From: Agrococcus baldri
Lineage (GTDB): Bacteria; Actinomycetota; Actinomycetes; Actinomycetales; Microbacteriaceae
DNA: 64,000 nt
NCBI GenBank assembly: GCA_900114805.1
Contig: FOZN01000001.1
Span: 372,001-436,000 of the forward strand
Reading direction: 5' to 3'
Position 1 is the first letter of the stretch, and the number at the start of each line of letters is the position of its first letter. The position numbers and the translations under genes were made by a program. Positions 8,348-18,388 of the stretch are shown here, piece by piece. A model generated the notes under the pieces. The model saw only the letters and a program-made list of their open reading frames with translations, was not told the DNA's origin and did no database searches.

Positions 8348-10258
8348 TCAGAAGCGCTGTGGCAGCTCGCAGACGAATCCCTCGCAGCGGTAGGCGCCGG
8401 GCTCGCTCTTGCCCTCGACCAGCGTGAAGCCCGCGTCGGCGAGCGCCGCTGCCTGCTCCGTCGTCACCACGAGTGCGCCGGGCTCGCGGCGCAGCGCGCG
8501 GGCTTCGTCGGCGGGAGGCTCCCCCACGATCACGACAGTGCGCGGCGGCTCCGCCAGCAGCGCGGCGACGCGCAGCGTGGCGGCGCCGGCGAACGGGTTG
8601 CGCATCGCCAGGCGCGCGTCGAGCAGCCGCGTCGCGCGCTCGAGGTGCGCGGCGTCGCCGGTGAGTGCGTAGAGCTGCTGCAGCGCGCCAGCGAGCGCCG
8701 CCTGCCCCGAGGGCGCGTCGCCGTCGGAGGCAGGGCCGAGCTGCAGGGCCGGCCCCTGCGATGCGGTCGCCGCCGGGTCGGGCGCCGCGTCCAGGATCGC
8801 GCGCGCGGCGGCCGCCCAGCGCGGCTCGCCGGTCGCCGCGGTGAGCGCGAGCAGCCCGCTGGCGAGGCAACCGGCGTCTGCCGCGGTGGCGGCAGCGCTC
8901 GAGGGGACCCCGTCGAGGCTGGCGTGCACCAGCGCGGTGGGAGCATCCGCATCCGCAGCCGCTCGAGTGGCGGCCCCCGCTGCATGGGGCGCGTGGGCGG
9001 TGAGCAGGTGCTCGGCGGCTGCCTCCGCGAGGCGCCGCGCGCGCCCGTCCTCGTCGCGCAGGGCGCGGATCGCGAGCGCCTCGATCGCCAGCCCGTTGGC
9101 GCTCGTGACGACGAGGCGATCGAGCGGAGGGCGCTCGCGCTGCGCGTCGGCGTGCTCCGGCAGGTGCCAGCCGCCTTCGACCCGCTGCCCGTCGACGAGC
9201 GACTCGGCGTCCTCGGCGATGGCGAAGGCGCCGCTCGGCAGCCGCAGCACCTCGGCCAGGAAGTCGACGATGCCGTCGGCGACGGTCTCGCGGCCCAGCA
9301 GTGTCGCGGCCTGCAGCAGCTGCGCGTTGTCGACCAGCATCCGCTCGAAGTGCGGCACCGACCAGTCGCGCTGGGTCGCGTAGCGGAAGAACCCGCCGTC
9401 GCGGCCGCGCAGGTGCGAGTAGCCGCCGGCCGCGACCACCGCGTCGTCGCCCGCGGCCGCGTCGAGCAGCCGACCGGCGAGCGCGCGCAGCGGTCTCGCT
9501 GGCTGAGCGTCGGCGGCATCCGGTGAGGCGGCAGCGGCGGCCCCGGGCACCGAGGCGGCATCCGCTGCAGGGTTCACCGAGCCAGCATCCGCCATCGCGA
9601 GTGCCACGATGAGGGGCGCCTGCGGGAACTTCTGCCCCTCACCGAAGCCGCCGAAGCGGGCGTCCTCCTGCCCGGCGGTGGCCGCGAGCGCCGCGCGCAC
9701 CGCTGCCGCATCGGGCAGCGCGCCATCGTCCGCGCCTGCCGCTGCGCTCGCCGAGCGCAGCGCCTCCTGCACCCGTGCTGCGGTGCCGGCCACCGCATCC
9801 GGCTGGTCGTGCCAGGCCTGCCCGACCGCTGCCAGCACCTCTTGGAAGCCCGGCATGCCCTGCCGGCCGACCGGTGGGAAGTAGGTGCCGGCGAAGAACG
9901 GCAAGCCCTCGGGCGTGAGGAACACGCTCAACGGCCAGCCGAGATTGCGCGTGAAGGCGGAGGCGGCGCCCATCAGGGCCGCATCGACGTCGGGCCGCTC
10001 CTCGCGGTCGACCTTCACCGCGACGAAGGCCTCGCGCAGCTGCTGTCCGATCGCCGGGTCGGCGAACGACTCGCGCGCCATCACGTGGCACCAGTGGCAG
10101 GTGGCGTAGCCGACCGAGGCGAACACCGGCACGCCGCGCTCGCGCGCCTCGGCGAAGGCGGCGTCGCCCCACTCGCGCCAGTCGACGGGGTTGTCGGCGT
10201 GCAGCCGCAGGTAGTCGCTCGAGGCCTTCGCGAGCCTGTTGTCGCTCTCATCCCGCAT
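8348..10258 (-). CDS. thioredoxin-fold protein of the DUF255/YyaL family
   Basis: A 636-residue cytosolic protein of the DUF255 family (YyaL, related to human SPATA20). The N-terminal thioredoxin-like domain carries N-P-V-D-W, C-H-W-C-H at residues 54-58 and V-D-R-E-E-R-P-D-V-D; the rest is an (alpha/alpha)6-barrel like that of sugar epimerases. The cellular reaction is not established for the family. An in-frame GTG lies nine bases further upstream at 10267, but the family usually starts a few residues before N-R-L-A, which favours ATG at 10258. It converges with the mannosyltransferase gene. Confidence 0.92.
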   Translation of the reverse strand: MRDESDNRLAKASSDYLRLHADNPVDWREWGDAAFAEARERGVPVFASVGYATCHWCHVMARESFADPAIGQQLREAFVAVKVDREERPDVDAALMGAASAFTRNLGWPLSVFLTPEGLPFFAGTYFPPVGRQGMPGFQEVLAAVGQAWHDQPDAVAGTAARVQEALRSASAAAGADDGALPDAAAVRAALAATAGQEDARFGGFGEGQKFPQAPLIVALAMADAGSVNPAADAASVPGAAAAASPDAADAQPARPLRALAGRLLDAAAGDDAVVAAGGYSHLRGRDGGFFRYATQRDWSVPHFERMLVDNAQLLQAATLLGRETVADGIVDFLAEVLRLPSGAFAIAEDAESLVDGQRVEGGWHLPEHADAQRERPPLDRLVVTSANGLAIEALAIRALRDEDGRARRLAEAAAEHLLTAHAPHAAGAATRAAADADAPTALVHASLDGVPSSAAATAADAGCLASGLLALTAATGEPRWAAAARAILDAAPDPAATASQGPALQLGPASDGDAPSGQAALAGALQQLYALTGDAAHLERATRLLDARLAMRNPFAGAATLRVAALLAEPPRTVVIVGEPPADEARALRREPGALVVTTEQAAALADAGFTLVEGKSEPGAYRCEGFVCELPQRF

Positions 10259-10280
10259 GACCGCCACGCTACGCGCCGAG

Positions 10281-11117
10281 CTAGCGCTGCCTCCAGACCG
10301 CCGCCGCGATGGCGAGCTGCCCTACGGCATTGACGTGCAGGCTCGCATTCGAGAGCACAGGCACTCCGATGACGCCGTAGATCCACCGGGGCCTCGTGTC
10401 GCACAGCCCGCGCCCGCTGAACAGCGACGCGACGTCCACGAAATCGACCTTCGAGTCGCCGGCCAGGGTGAAGCCAGTGACGACGCTGCTGATCACGGTG
10501 TTCAGCCCGTTCACACCCGCGTTCGCCATCGCCGCCTGGTTGGCCGTCACGACGATCTTCGTGCCCTCGAGCCAGCCCACGGTGCACGGCTTCGAGATCT
10601 GTCCGAAGAGCCGTGGGTACCCCGTCACGAGGATCGTCGCGTTCGGAGCCGCCTGCCGGATCGCGCCCACCGCCTGCGTCAGCCGTGCACCGACGCCGGG
10701 AAGCGCCGTTGCGGCCTGCGCCAGCGCAGCCTGGCACGCCGCGTCGCCCTGCGAGTAGCAGGTCTGCAGCACCTGCTGCCAGCCGAGGTCGTTGACGCCG
10801 GCCGTCACCGTGACGAGTCTCGTAGCGTGCCCCAGCTGTTGGGCCGCGACGGCGGTGCCTATCTGGGTGAGCGCATCGGTCGTGGTCGCGCTCGCGCATG
10901 CGTACGACTTCGCCTTGAGGATGAGCGGGTATGACACCCGCGATCGCAGGCATGACCTGTCGACGTAGAGCAGGTTGCCTGTTCCCGCCGCCTCAGAGTC
11001 GCCGAACGCGACCTGCGCAGCGCCCGGCGGCGGGGCCGCCAATGCAGGCGGGGCGATAGCCAGCATTGAGAACGTGAGTCCTAGGGCGGCGAACACCGCG
11101 CCGATCCGCTTGACCAT
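10281..11117 (-). CDS. secreted SGNH/GDSL-family hydrolase
   Basis: A 278-residue exported esterase-type protein. The ATG at 11117 follows AAGGAG at a good distance. A signal peptide ends near A-L-A-A, so the enzyme is secreted. Block I reads V-A-F-G-D-S-E-A-A-G-T-G (catalytic Ser in G-D-S), block III contains G-V-N-D-L-G, and the C-terminal block has L-H-V-N-A-V-G-Q with the catalytic His. The Asp usually two or three residues before that His is a Ser here, so the enzyme may use a Ser-His dyad. Cysteine pairs suggest disulphides. Likely substrates are acyl esters, lipids or acylated polysaccharide. A pentanucleotide repeat lies immediately upstream of the ribosome site. Confidence 0.88.
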   Translation of the reverse strand: MVKRIGAVFAALGLTFSMLAIAPPALAAPPPGAAQVAFGDSEAAGTGNLLYVDRSCLRSRVSYPLILKAKSYACASATTTDALTQIGTAVAAQQLGHATRLVTVTAGVNDLGWQQVLQTCYSQGDAACQAALAQAATALPGVGARLTQAVGAIRQAAPNATILVTGYPRLFGQISKPCTVGWLEGTKIVVTANQAAMANAGVNGLNTVISSVVTGFTLAGDSKVDFVDVASLFSGRGLCDTRPRWIYGVIGVPVLSNASLHVNAVGQLAIAAAVWRQR

Positions 11118-11419
11118 GACAGGTCTCCTTCGATTCGATTCGATTCGATTCGATTCGGCGGGCCCTGATCGGCGTGACCCACAAGTCGACCCCGTCGTCG
11201 ATGAGCCTGAGCGTAGACCTGCGCCGGCCGGCGCACCAGTGGCACGTTGACGGCATCTCGGCCGCACCTCGGCGGGACCTCGGCTGCACCGCCGGAGACC
11301 TGTGAGACCGCGTCGCCGCATCCCCCACATCAAGGAATGCGAGGGCGCGCTGGCATCAGCAGGGGCGCGCCGGATCTGCGTGCTTCTGCAGCATGCGGAT
11401 CACGCCCTGGGCGGCGTCA
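11118..11419. other. non-coding stretch upstream of the SGNH hydrolase
   Basis: About 300 bases between the leftward hydrolase start and the end of the leftward DUF2695 gene. It contains the hydrolase ribosome site and the five-copy CGATT repeat. The remainder has no convincing coding frame, hairpin or RNA gene that I can see. The hydrolase promoter must lie here. Confidence 0.6.
11131..11155. repeat. pentanucleotide microsatellite (CGATT)x5
   Basis: Five perfect head-to-tail copies of CGATT (AATCG on the transcribed strand) end only a few bases upstream of the AAGGAG of the secreted hydrolase gene. A change in copy number would alter the 5' untranslated region or promoter spacing by 5 bp steps without touching the coding frame. 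Confidence 0.97.
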
Positions 11420-11860
11420 TCAGCGCGACCCGCCGCGGCGGCCACGCGAGCTGGGCCGCAGCATCGAGTGCCAGTTGCGGCAGGGCTGCGTCGAGCCGCG
11501 GCGCACGCCCGTGCAGTGCGGCATCTCGTCGGGCGGCTCCGCGTCGAGCTCGGTCGCCCAGCCATCGACCACCTCTGTGCGGCGAGGCTTCCAGAGATGC
11601 CAGGCGGGCTGCATGGTGTTCATCAGCACCTCGCAGTCGCAGCGGCCGCCGGAGTCGGACAGCCGCCGCTCGAGCGCCGTCGCCCGCGGCGCGGCAAGGT
11701 CGCGGTAGCGCCCGGCGAAGCGCAGGTCGCCCTGGCAGCCGAACACGGCGACCACCCGGTCGAGGTAGCAGGAGAGGCACTCCTGCTCGTGGGGCGCGAG
11801 CCACAGCTCGGCCAGCTCGCGCACGTAGCTCTCGGCCTCGGCAGTGATCGGTTCGTCCAT
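11420..11860 (-). CDS. DUF2695 domain-containing protein
   Basis: A 146-residue cytosolic protein starting at ATG 11860 (M-D-E-P-I-T). The centre has G-G-R-C-D-C-E-V-L-M-N, the signature of the small DUF2695 family, and further cysteines occur at C-L-S-C, F-G-C-Q and P-C-R-N-W. The C-x-C and C-x-x-C pairs suggest metal binding, but no function is known for the family. A long hairpin lies between this gene and the upstream aldo/keto reductase, so it probably has its own promoter. I chose the start to avoid a low-quality N-terminal extension. Confidence 0.75.
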   Translation of the reverse strand: MDEPITAEAESYVRELAELWLAPHEQECLSCYLDRVVAVFGCQGDLRFAGRYRDLAAPRATALERRLSDSGGRCDCEVLMNTMQPAWHLWKPRRTEVVDGWATELDAEPPDEMPHCTGVRRGSTQPCRNWHSMLRPSSRGRRGGSR

Positions 11861-11956
11861 GCGGCGCACCTTCGCACCGCCGCGCCGCGCCGCGAGCGAC
11901 CGCGTCGACCGCCTGTGGAGAGGGGCAGCGCACCGCAGCAGAGCGCCGCACAGCAA

Positions 11957-12018
11957 GACGACCCCTTCCGCCTCCCGCGACTCGGTGCACCGGGTCGCCG
12001 AAGGCGGAAGGGGTCGTC
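11957..12018. terminator. long compound stem-loop after the prpC-aldo/keto reductase operon
   Basis: GACGACCCCTTCCGCCT (11957-11973) pairs perfectly with 12002-12018. The 28-base loop itself folds, as GCGAC-T-CGGTG over CACCG-G-GTCGC. It lies 26 bases past the reductase stop in its direction of transcription, so it is most likely the operon terminator. Confidence 0.8.
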
Positions 12019-12044
12019 GAAGCGTGACGCGGAGCGCCGAGCGC

Positions 12045-14029
<1,985 letters not shown>

Positions 14030-14231
14030 GGTGCTCCTCGGAAAGGGATGGGCGGGGACGCGCATCCGACTCTAGGGCACCGCGGCGGTGAACTCGTTCG
14101 TCGGGCGAACGGTCACGATGGCGCAACGATCCGCGGCCGCTCCGGGCCGCTGCCATCGGCCGCGCTATTCTCGCGACGCGGCCGCACGGGACGTGCAGGG
14201 ACGCATCCGCCGACGAGACGAGGCACCCCTC

Positions 14232-16280
14232 ATGTCCGAGAGCACACCGGCGACACCGCCCCGCAAGCCCCGCACACCCGTCAAGCAGGTGGTGCGCGAG
14301 GTGACCGAGCCGGGGCTCGTGCATCCGGCCCTCATCCCCGGCATCGGCGTCGAGCGCACCGGGAAGGAGTTCGCCACCAACTGGGCCGTCTTCGCGATCG
14401 CCGGCGCCTTCGTCGCCGCGGTCATCATCTGGGGCATCGTCGATCCCGACAGCATCCAGGCGGTCGGCAGCGCGTCGCTCGGCTGGGTGACGGTCAACTT
14501 CGGCTGGATGTTCGGCGCGCTCACGATCGCGATCACGATCTTCATGCTCTTCGTCGGCTACGGCCGCACCGGCGGCGTGCGGCTGGGCATGGACGACGAG
14601 GAGCCGGAGTTCTCGACCGTCTCGTGGGTGGCGATGCTCTTCTCGGCCGGCCTCGGCATCGGCCTGCTCTTCTACGGCCCGATGGAGCCGCTCACCTACT
14701 TCGTCGACCTGCCGCCCGGCTTCCGGGTCGAGGACGGCACCGTCGACGCCATGCACGCCGCACTCGCGCAGACGCTGCTGCACTGGGGCCCGATGGCCTG
14801 GGCGTACTACGCGCTGGTGGGCGGCGCGATCGCCTACGCCGCCTATCGGCGCGGCCGCTCGCCGCTGATCTCGGCCATCTTCACCCCCATCTTCGGCCAG
14901 AAGACCGAGGGTTGGCTCGGCTCGATCATCGACATCTTCGCGATCGTCGTGACCCTCGGCGGCACCGCGATCTCGCTCGGCATCGGCGCGCTGCAGATCA
15001 GCCGCGGCTTCGAGATCATCACCGGCATCGGCGAGGTCGGCAACGGCTTCATCATCGGCGCCATCGCGGTGCTGACGGCGATGTTCGTGGTCTCCGCGGT
15101 CTCGGGCATCAAGCGCGGCATCCGCGCGCTCTCGAACATCAACATGATCATCGCCGGCGTGCTCGGGCTGTTCGTCTTCGTCGCCGGCCCGACACTGCTG
15201 GTGCTCAACCTGCTGCCCTCGGTGGTGGTGTCGTTCTTCTCCGAGCTCGGCACCATGCTCGCCCGCAGCGGCTCGCAGGGCGAGGAGACGCAGGCGTTCC
15301 TGTCGGCCTGGACCACCTACTACTGGGCCTGGTGGGTCTCGTGGACGCCGTTCGTCGGCATGTTCATCGCGAAGATCTCCCGCGGCCGCACGCTGCGCGA
15401 GTTCGTCACCGTGGTGATCATCGTGCCGTCGATCATCTGCCTCGTCTGGTTCACCGTGCTGGGCGGCACCTCGATGGCGATGGAGATGGACGGGCTCGGC
15501 ATCAGCGGGTCCGGCTCGGCCGAAGCGATCCTGTTCACCGTGCTCGGCAACCTGCCGCTCGGCATCATCACCTCGGTGCTCGCGCTCATCTCGATCACCA
15601 TCTTCTTCGTCACCTCCGCCGACTCCGCATCCATCGTCATGGGCTCGATGAGCCAGCGCGGCAAGCCGGAGCCGAGCATGTGGGTGACGATCACGTGGGG
15701 CGTGCTGCTCGGCGCGACCGCGGCCACGCTGCTGGTCGCCGGCGGCGAGACGGCGCTCGGCGGCCTGCAGTCGCTCATGGTGGTCACGGCGCTGCCGTTC
15801 GCGATCGTGGTCATCGGCATCATGTTCGCCTGGGCGAAGGAGCTTCGCACCGACCCCTACATGCTGCGGCGCAAGTACGCGAAGGCAGCCATCGCCCAGG
15901 GCGTGCGGCTGGGCATCGAGGAGCACGGCGACGACTTCGTCTTCGGCTCCAGCGAGGTCGTCGCCGACGATGGCGCGGGCGCCTGGCTCGACACCGAGGA
16001 CCCCTCGCTCACCGAGTGGTGGACGGATGCGACGACCGGCACGATCCACGCGGCCGACGTGACGCGCAACCTGGATCCGGGGCGGATCCAGCGCAAGGGC
16101 CCCGACCGGCCCGATCACACCGCATCCGGCGACAACGCCCTCACGGTCGGCGAGGAGCGGATGGAGCGACTGCGGCGCGAGCGCCAGGCGCGCAGGCATC
16201 CGGAGCAGGCCGGAGCCGGCGAGCCCGGAGCCGGCGAGCCGGAGGGCGGCGAGCCCGAGGGCGACGAGCCCAGGCCCTGA
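14232..16280 (+). CDS. BCCT-family betaine/choline/carnitine transporter
   Basis: A 682-residue, 12-helix secondary transporter of the BCCT family, usually Na+- or H+-coupled uptake of betaine-type osmolytes. G-L-G-I-G-L-L-F-Y-G-P-M-E-P at about residue 142 and the tryptophan-rich W-A-W-W-V-S-W-T-P-F segment are family hallmarks. About 45 residues precede the first membrane helix, and a C-terminal cytosolic tail of about 130 residues is Glu/Gly/Pro-rich. In BetP-type carriers such tails sense osmotic stress; that is by analogy only. The start at ATG 14232 gives the normal N-terminus. A 15-bp bidirectional terminator hairpin follows. Confidence 0.93.
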   Translation: MSESTPATPPRKPRTPVKQVVREVTEPGLVHPALIPGIGVERTGKEFATNWAVFAIAGAFVAAVIIWGIVDPDSIQAVGSASLGWVTVNFGWMFGALTIAITIFMLFVGYGRTGGVRLGMDDEEPEFSTVSWVAMLFSAGLGIGLLFYGPMEPLTYFVDLPPGFRVEDGTVDAMHAALAQTLLHWGPMAWAYYALVGGAIAYAAYRRGRSPLISAIFTPIFGQKTEGWLGSIIDIFAIVVTLGGTAISLGIGALQISRGFEIITGIGEVGNGFIIGAIAVLTAMFVVSAVSGIKRGIRALSNINMIIAGVLGLFVFVAGPTLLVLNLLPSVVVSFFSELGTMLARSGSQGEETQAFLSAWTTYYWAWWVSWTPFVGMFIAKISRGRTLREFVTVVIIVPSIICLVWFTVLGGTSMAMEMDGLGISGSGSAEAILFTVLGNLPLGIITSVLALISITIFFVTSADSASIVMGSMSQRGKPEPSMWVTITWGVLLGATAATLLVAGGETALGGLQSLMVVTALPFAIVVIGIMFAWAKELRTDPYMLRRKYAKAAIAQGVRLGIEEHGDDFVFGSSEVVADDGAGAWLDTEDPSLTEWWTDATTGTIHAADVTRNLDPGRIQRKGPDRPDHTASGDNALTVGEERMERLRRERQARRHPEQAGAGEPGAGEPEGGEPEGDEPRP

Positions 16281-16302
16281 CCGCTCTCAGGAGGCTCACG
16301 CA

Positions 16303-16337
16303 GCACGACGCCCCGCCGTGATGGCGGGGCGTCGTGC
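16303..16337. terminator. bidirectional terminator, 15-bp perfect stem
   Basis: GCACGACGCCCCGCC (16303-16317) and its exact complement (16323-16337) enclose a five-base loop GTGAT. It sits between the converging BCCT gene and the small exported-protein gene. Confidence 0.9.
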
Positions 16338-16351
16338 GTGCCGGGCGCGAG

Positions 16352-16786
16352 TCAGGCGTTCGACGGTGCCGAGGCGGGCGACTGCGCCGACTGCGCGCTC
16401 GGTGCCGAGACCGGCGACTGGGCACTCGGTGCCGACGCCGGGCTCTGTGCCGATGCCGGGCTCTGCGCCGACGCCGGGCTCTGCGCCGACGCGGGGCTGG
16501 GCGCCGAATCCTGCTGCGGGGCCGGTGCCGTGGTCTCCGGGGCACCCGAGTCGGTCGGGCCCGCGGTGTCCGTCGCCGCGGCCGAGACGACCGTGGCGCG
16601 GTCGCCGCTCGCCTTGATCTGCACCGTGCCGCTGCCGAGCATGTCGCTGCTCGCGTGGGCCGACTCGACGACGGCGCCGTCTGCGGTGCGCAGCTCCACG
16701 GCGCTCGCGACGCCCGCGGCGCTGGCGGCGATCGCGCCGAGACCGAGGACTCCCACTGCTCCCATTGCCATCCACTTGGTGTTCAT
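16352..16786 (-). CDS. small exported protein with SPASAQ repeats
   Basis: A 144-residue protein starting at ATG 16786 after a GGAGGAGC ribosome site. The N-terminus M-N-T-K-W-M-A-M-G-A-V-G leads into a hydrophobic segment of about 20 residues, a signal peptide or anchor. A short folded part (residues 30-75) is followed by an Ala/Ser/Pro/Gln tail with about four S-P-A-S-A-Q-type units from an 18-bp DNA repeat. I recognise no domain. The tail resembles the stalk of the lipoprotein at 2702 and could be a target for O-mannosylation (inference). Confidence 0.78.
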   Translation of the reverse strand: MNTKWMAMGAVGVLGLGAIAASAAGVASAVELRTADGAVVESAHASSDMLGSGTVQIKASGDRATVVSAAATDTAGPTDSGAPETTAPAPQQDSAPSPASAQSPASAQSPASAQSPASAPSAQSPVSAPSAQSAQSPASAPSNA

Positions 16787-16932
16787 GCTGCTCCTCCTGG
16801 GTGTGCTGAGCCCCAGTGCATCGGGGCCTGATGAGAGCAACTCTCCGCCTCGCGCGTGAGGTGGGAAGGAAGGGCGCGTGAGAGGCCTCTCATCAACGGG
16901 CTGAGGCCTCCGCGCGCTCCGGCGCTCCGCGC

Positions 16933-16980
16933 GATCCAGCGATCAGGGAGATCCAGCGATCAGCGCGATCCAGCGATCAG
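16933..16980. repeat. three tandem 17-bp repeats over the acyl-CoA dehydrogenase stop
   Basis: GATCCAGCGATCAG occurs at 16933-16946, 16950-16963 and 16967-16980, a period of 17 bp with a variable three-base spacer. The third copy contains the stop codon of the leftward acyl-CoA dehydrogenase gene (16977-16979); the other two lie just downstream. Confidence 0.9.
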
Positions 16981-18140
16981 GCGACGCCGAGGGCGCGCGC
17001 GATCACGAGCAGCTGCACCTCGCTGGTGCCCTCGCCGATCTCGAGGATCTTCGAGTCGCGGTAGTGCCGCGCCACCGCGTACTCGTTCATGAAGCCGTTG
17101 CCGCCGAAGATCTGCGTGGCGTCGCGGGCGTTGTCCATCGCCGCGTCGCTCGCGGTGAGCTTGGCGAGCGCCGCCTCGGTCTTGAAGGGCTTGCCGGCGT
17201 CGCGCAGCCGAGCGGCGTGGTGCCAGGCGAGGCGCGCGTTGTGCACCCGCGTCTGCATGCGGGCGAGCACGAACTGCACGTTCTGTCGGCTCGCGAGCGG
17301 CTCGCCGAAGACCTTGCGCTTGTGCGCGTAGTCGACCGCCTCCTCCAGGCAGCCCTCGGCGGCGCCGGTCGAGAGCGCCGCGATCGCGATGCGCCCCTCG
17401 TCGAGGATGTGCAGGAAGTTCGCGAAGCCGCGCCCGCGCTGGCCGACCAGGTTCGCCGCCGGCACGCGCACGTCCGAGAAGGTGAGCGGATGCGTGTCCG
17501 AGGCGTGCCAGCCGACCTTGTCGTAGGCGGGTTCCACCGTGAAGCCCGGCGTGCCGTTGGGCACGTAGATGGTGGAGATCTCCTTGCGGCCGTCGGTCTC
17601 GCCGGTGACGGCGGTGACGGTGATGAACTTCGTGATCGGCGTGCCGGAGTTCGTGATGAACTGCTTCGAGCCGTTGATGACCCACTCGTCGCCCTCCAGG
17701 CGCGCGGTGGTGCGGGTGGCGCCGGCGTCCGAGCCGGCCTCGGGCTCGGTGAGGCCGAAGCCCGCGAGCGCCTCGCCGGCCAGCAGCGCCGGCAGCAGCT
17801 CGGCCTTCTGCTCGTCGCTGCCGAAGTTGAAGATCGGCATGGCGCCGAGCGAGACGCCGGCCTCGAGCGTGATCGCGATCGACTGGTCCACGCGCGCGAG
17901 CGCCTCGATGGCCAGGCAGAGCGCGAAGTAGTCGCCGCCCTGGCCGCCGAACTCCTCCGGGAAGGGGATCCCGAACAGGCCCATCTCGCCCATCTGCGCC
18001 ACCACATCCATCGGCAGCGTCTTGGTGCGGTCGGCCTCGTACGAGACCGGAGCGACCACGCGCTCGGCGAAGTCACGCACGGCTTCCGCGAGCGCCACCT
18101 CGTCGTCGCTCAGCGAGTAGGTGGACAGGTCGATCGCCAT
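16977..18140 (-). CDS. acyl-CoA dehydrogenase
   Basis: A 387-residue FAD-dependent acyl-CoA dehydrogenase catalysing alpha,beta-desaturation of acyl-CoA thioesters. Visible motifs are F-G-L-T-E-P-E-A-G-S-D (substrate/FAD binding), W-I-N-G-S-K-Q-F-I-T-N, D-E-G-R-I-A-I-A-A, and near the C-terminus Q-I-F-G-G-N-G-F with E-G-T-S-E-V-Q, which holds the catalytic Glu of the short/medium-chain and isovaleryl group. ATG at 18140 is preceded by GGGAG. There is no electron-transfer flavoprotein gene nearby. The chain preference cannot be read from sequence; branched-chain or short-chain substrates would fit propionate-related neighbours (inference). Confidence 0.93.
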   Translation of the reverse strand: MAIDLSTYSLSDDEVALAEAVRDFAERVVAPVSYEADRTKTLPMDVVAQMGEMGLFGIPFPEEFGGQGGDYFALCLAIEALARVDQSIAITLEAGVSLGAMPIFNFGSDEQKAELLPALLAGEALAGFGLTEPEAGSDAGATRTTARLEGDEWVINGSKQFITNSGTPITKFITVTAVTGETDGRKEISTIYVPNGTPGFTVEPAYDKVGWHASDTHPLTFSDVRVPAANLVGQRGRGFANFLHILDEGRIAIAALSTGAAEGCLEEAVDYAHKRKVFGEPLASRQNVQFVLARMQTRVHNARLAWHHAARLRDAGKPFKTEAALAKLTASDAAMDNARDATQIFGGNGFMNEYAVARHYRDSKILEIGEGTSEVQLLVIARALGVA

Positions 18141-18318
18141 CAGGTCTCCCGTTGTTCGGTGCAGCCGCCGTCGGTGCGTGCGCGGCGCCGGTCGGGTCTC
18201 GATCGGTCGCGCTCCACGCTGGGCGCTGCCCTCAAGCATGCCGCATCGCGCGCGCCGCATCGAGCGCGCGCCTCGCCGCACCGCGCCGAACAGGGTCCGA
18301 CAGCGTGCAGAGCAGGGG

Positions 18319-18370
18319 TTGACGGCGGATGCGGTGCGCGGGCATCCTCGTCGTGTGCGGTTTTCCGCAC
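18319..18370 (+). promoter_or_regulatory. candidate promoter and operator of the HTH-SRPBCC gene
   Basis: TTGACG at 18319-18324 is a plausible -35 box. GTGCGG-TTTT-CCGCAC (18355-18370) is a perfect 6+6 palindrome 18 bases before the start codon. ArsR-type regulators commonly bind such symmetric sites over their own promoters, so autoregulation is possible (inference). Confidence 0.45.
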
Positions 18371-18388
18371 CTGTTCTGGGAGGCGGAG

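Noticed and set aside
11302..11847. Rightward frames across the DUF2695 gene
   Set aside because: Arg/Ala-rich shadow translations; the leftward frame has the DUF2695 signature C-D-C-E-V-L.
15320..15850. Leftward 176-codon frame inside the BCCT gene
   Set aside because: Its Met/Ser/Thr-rich translation mirrors membrane-helix codons and lacks a start signal.
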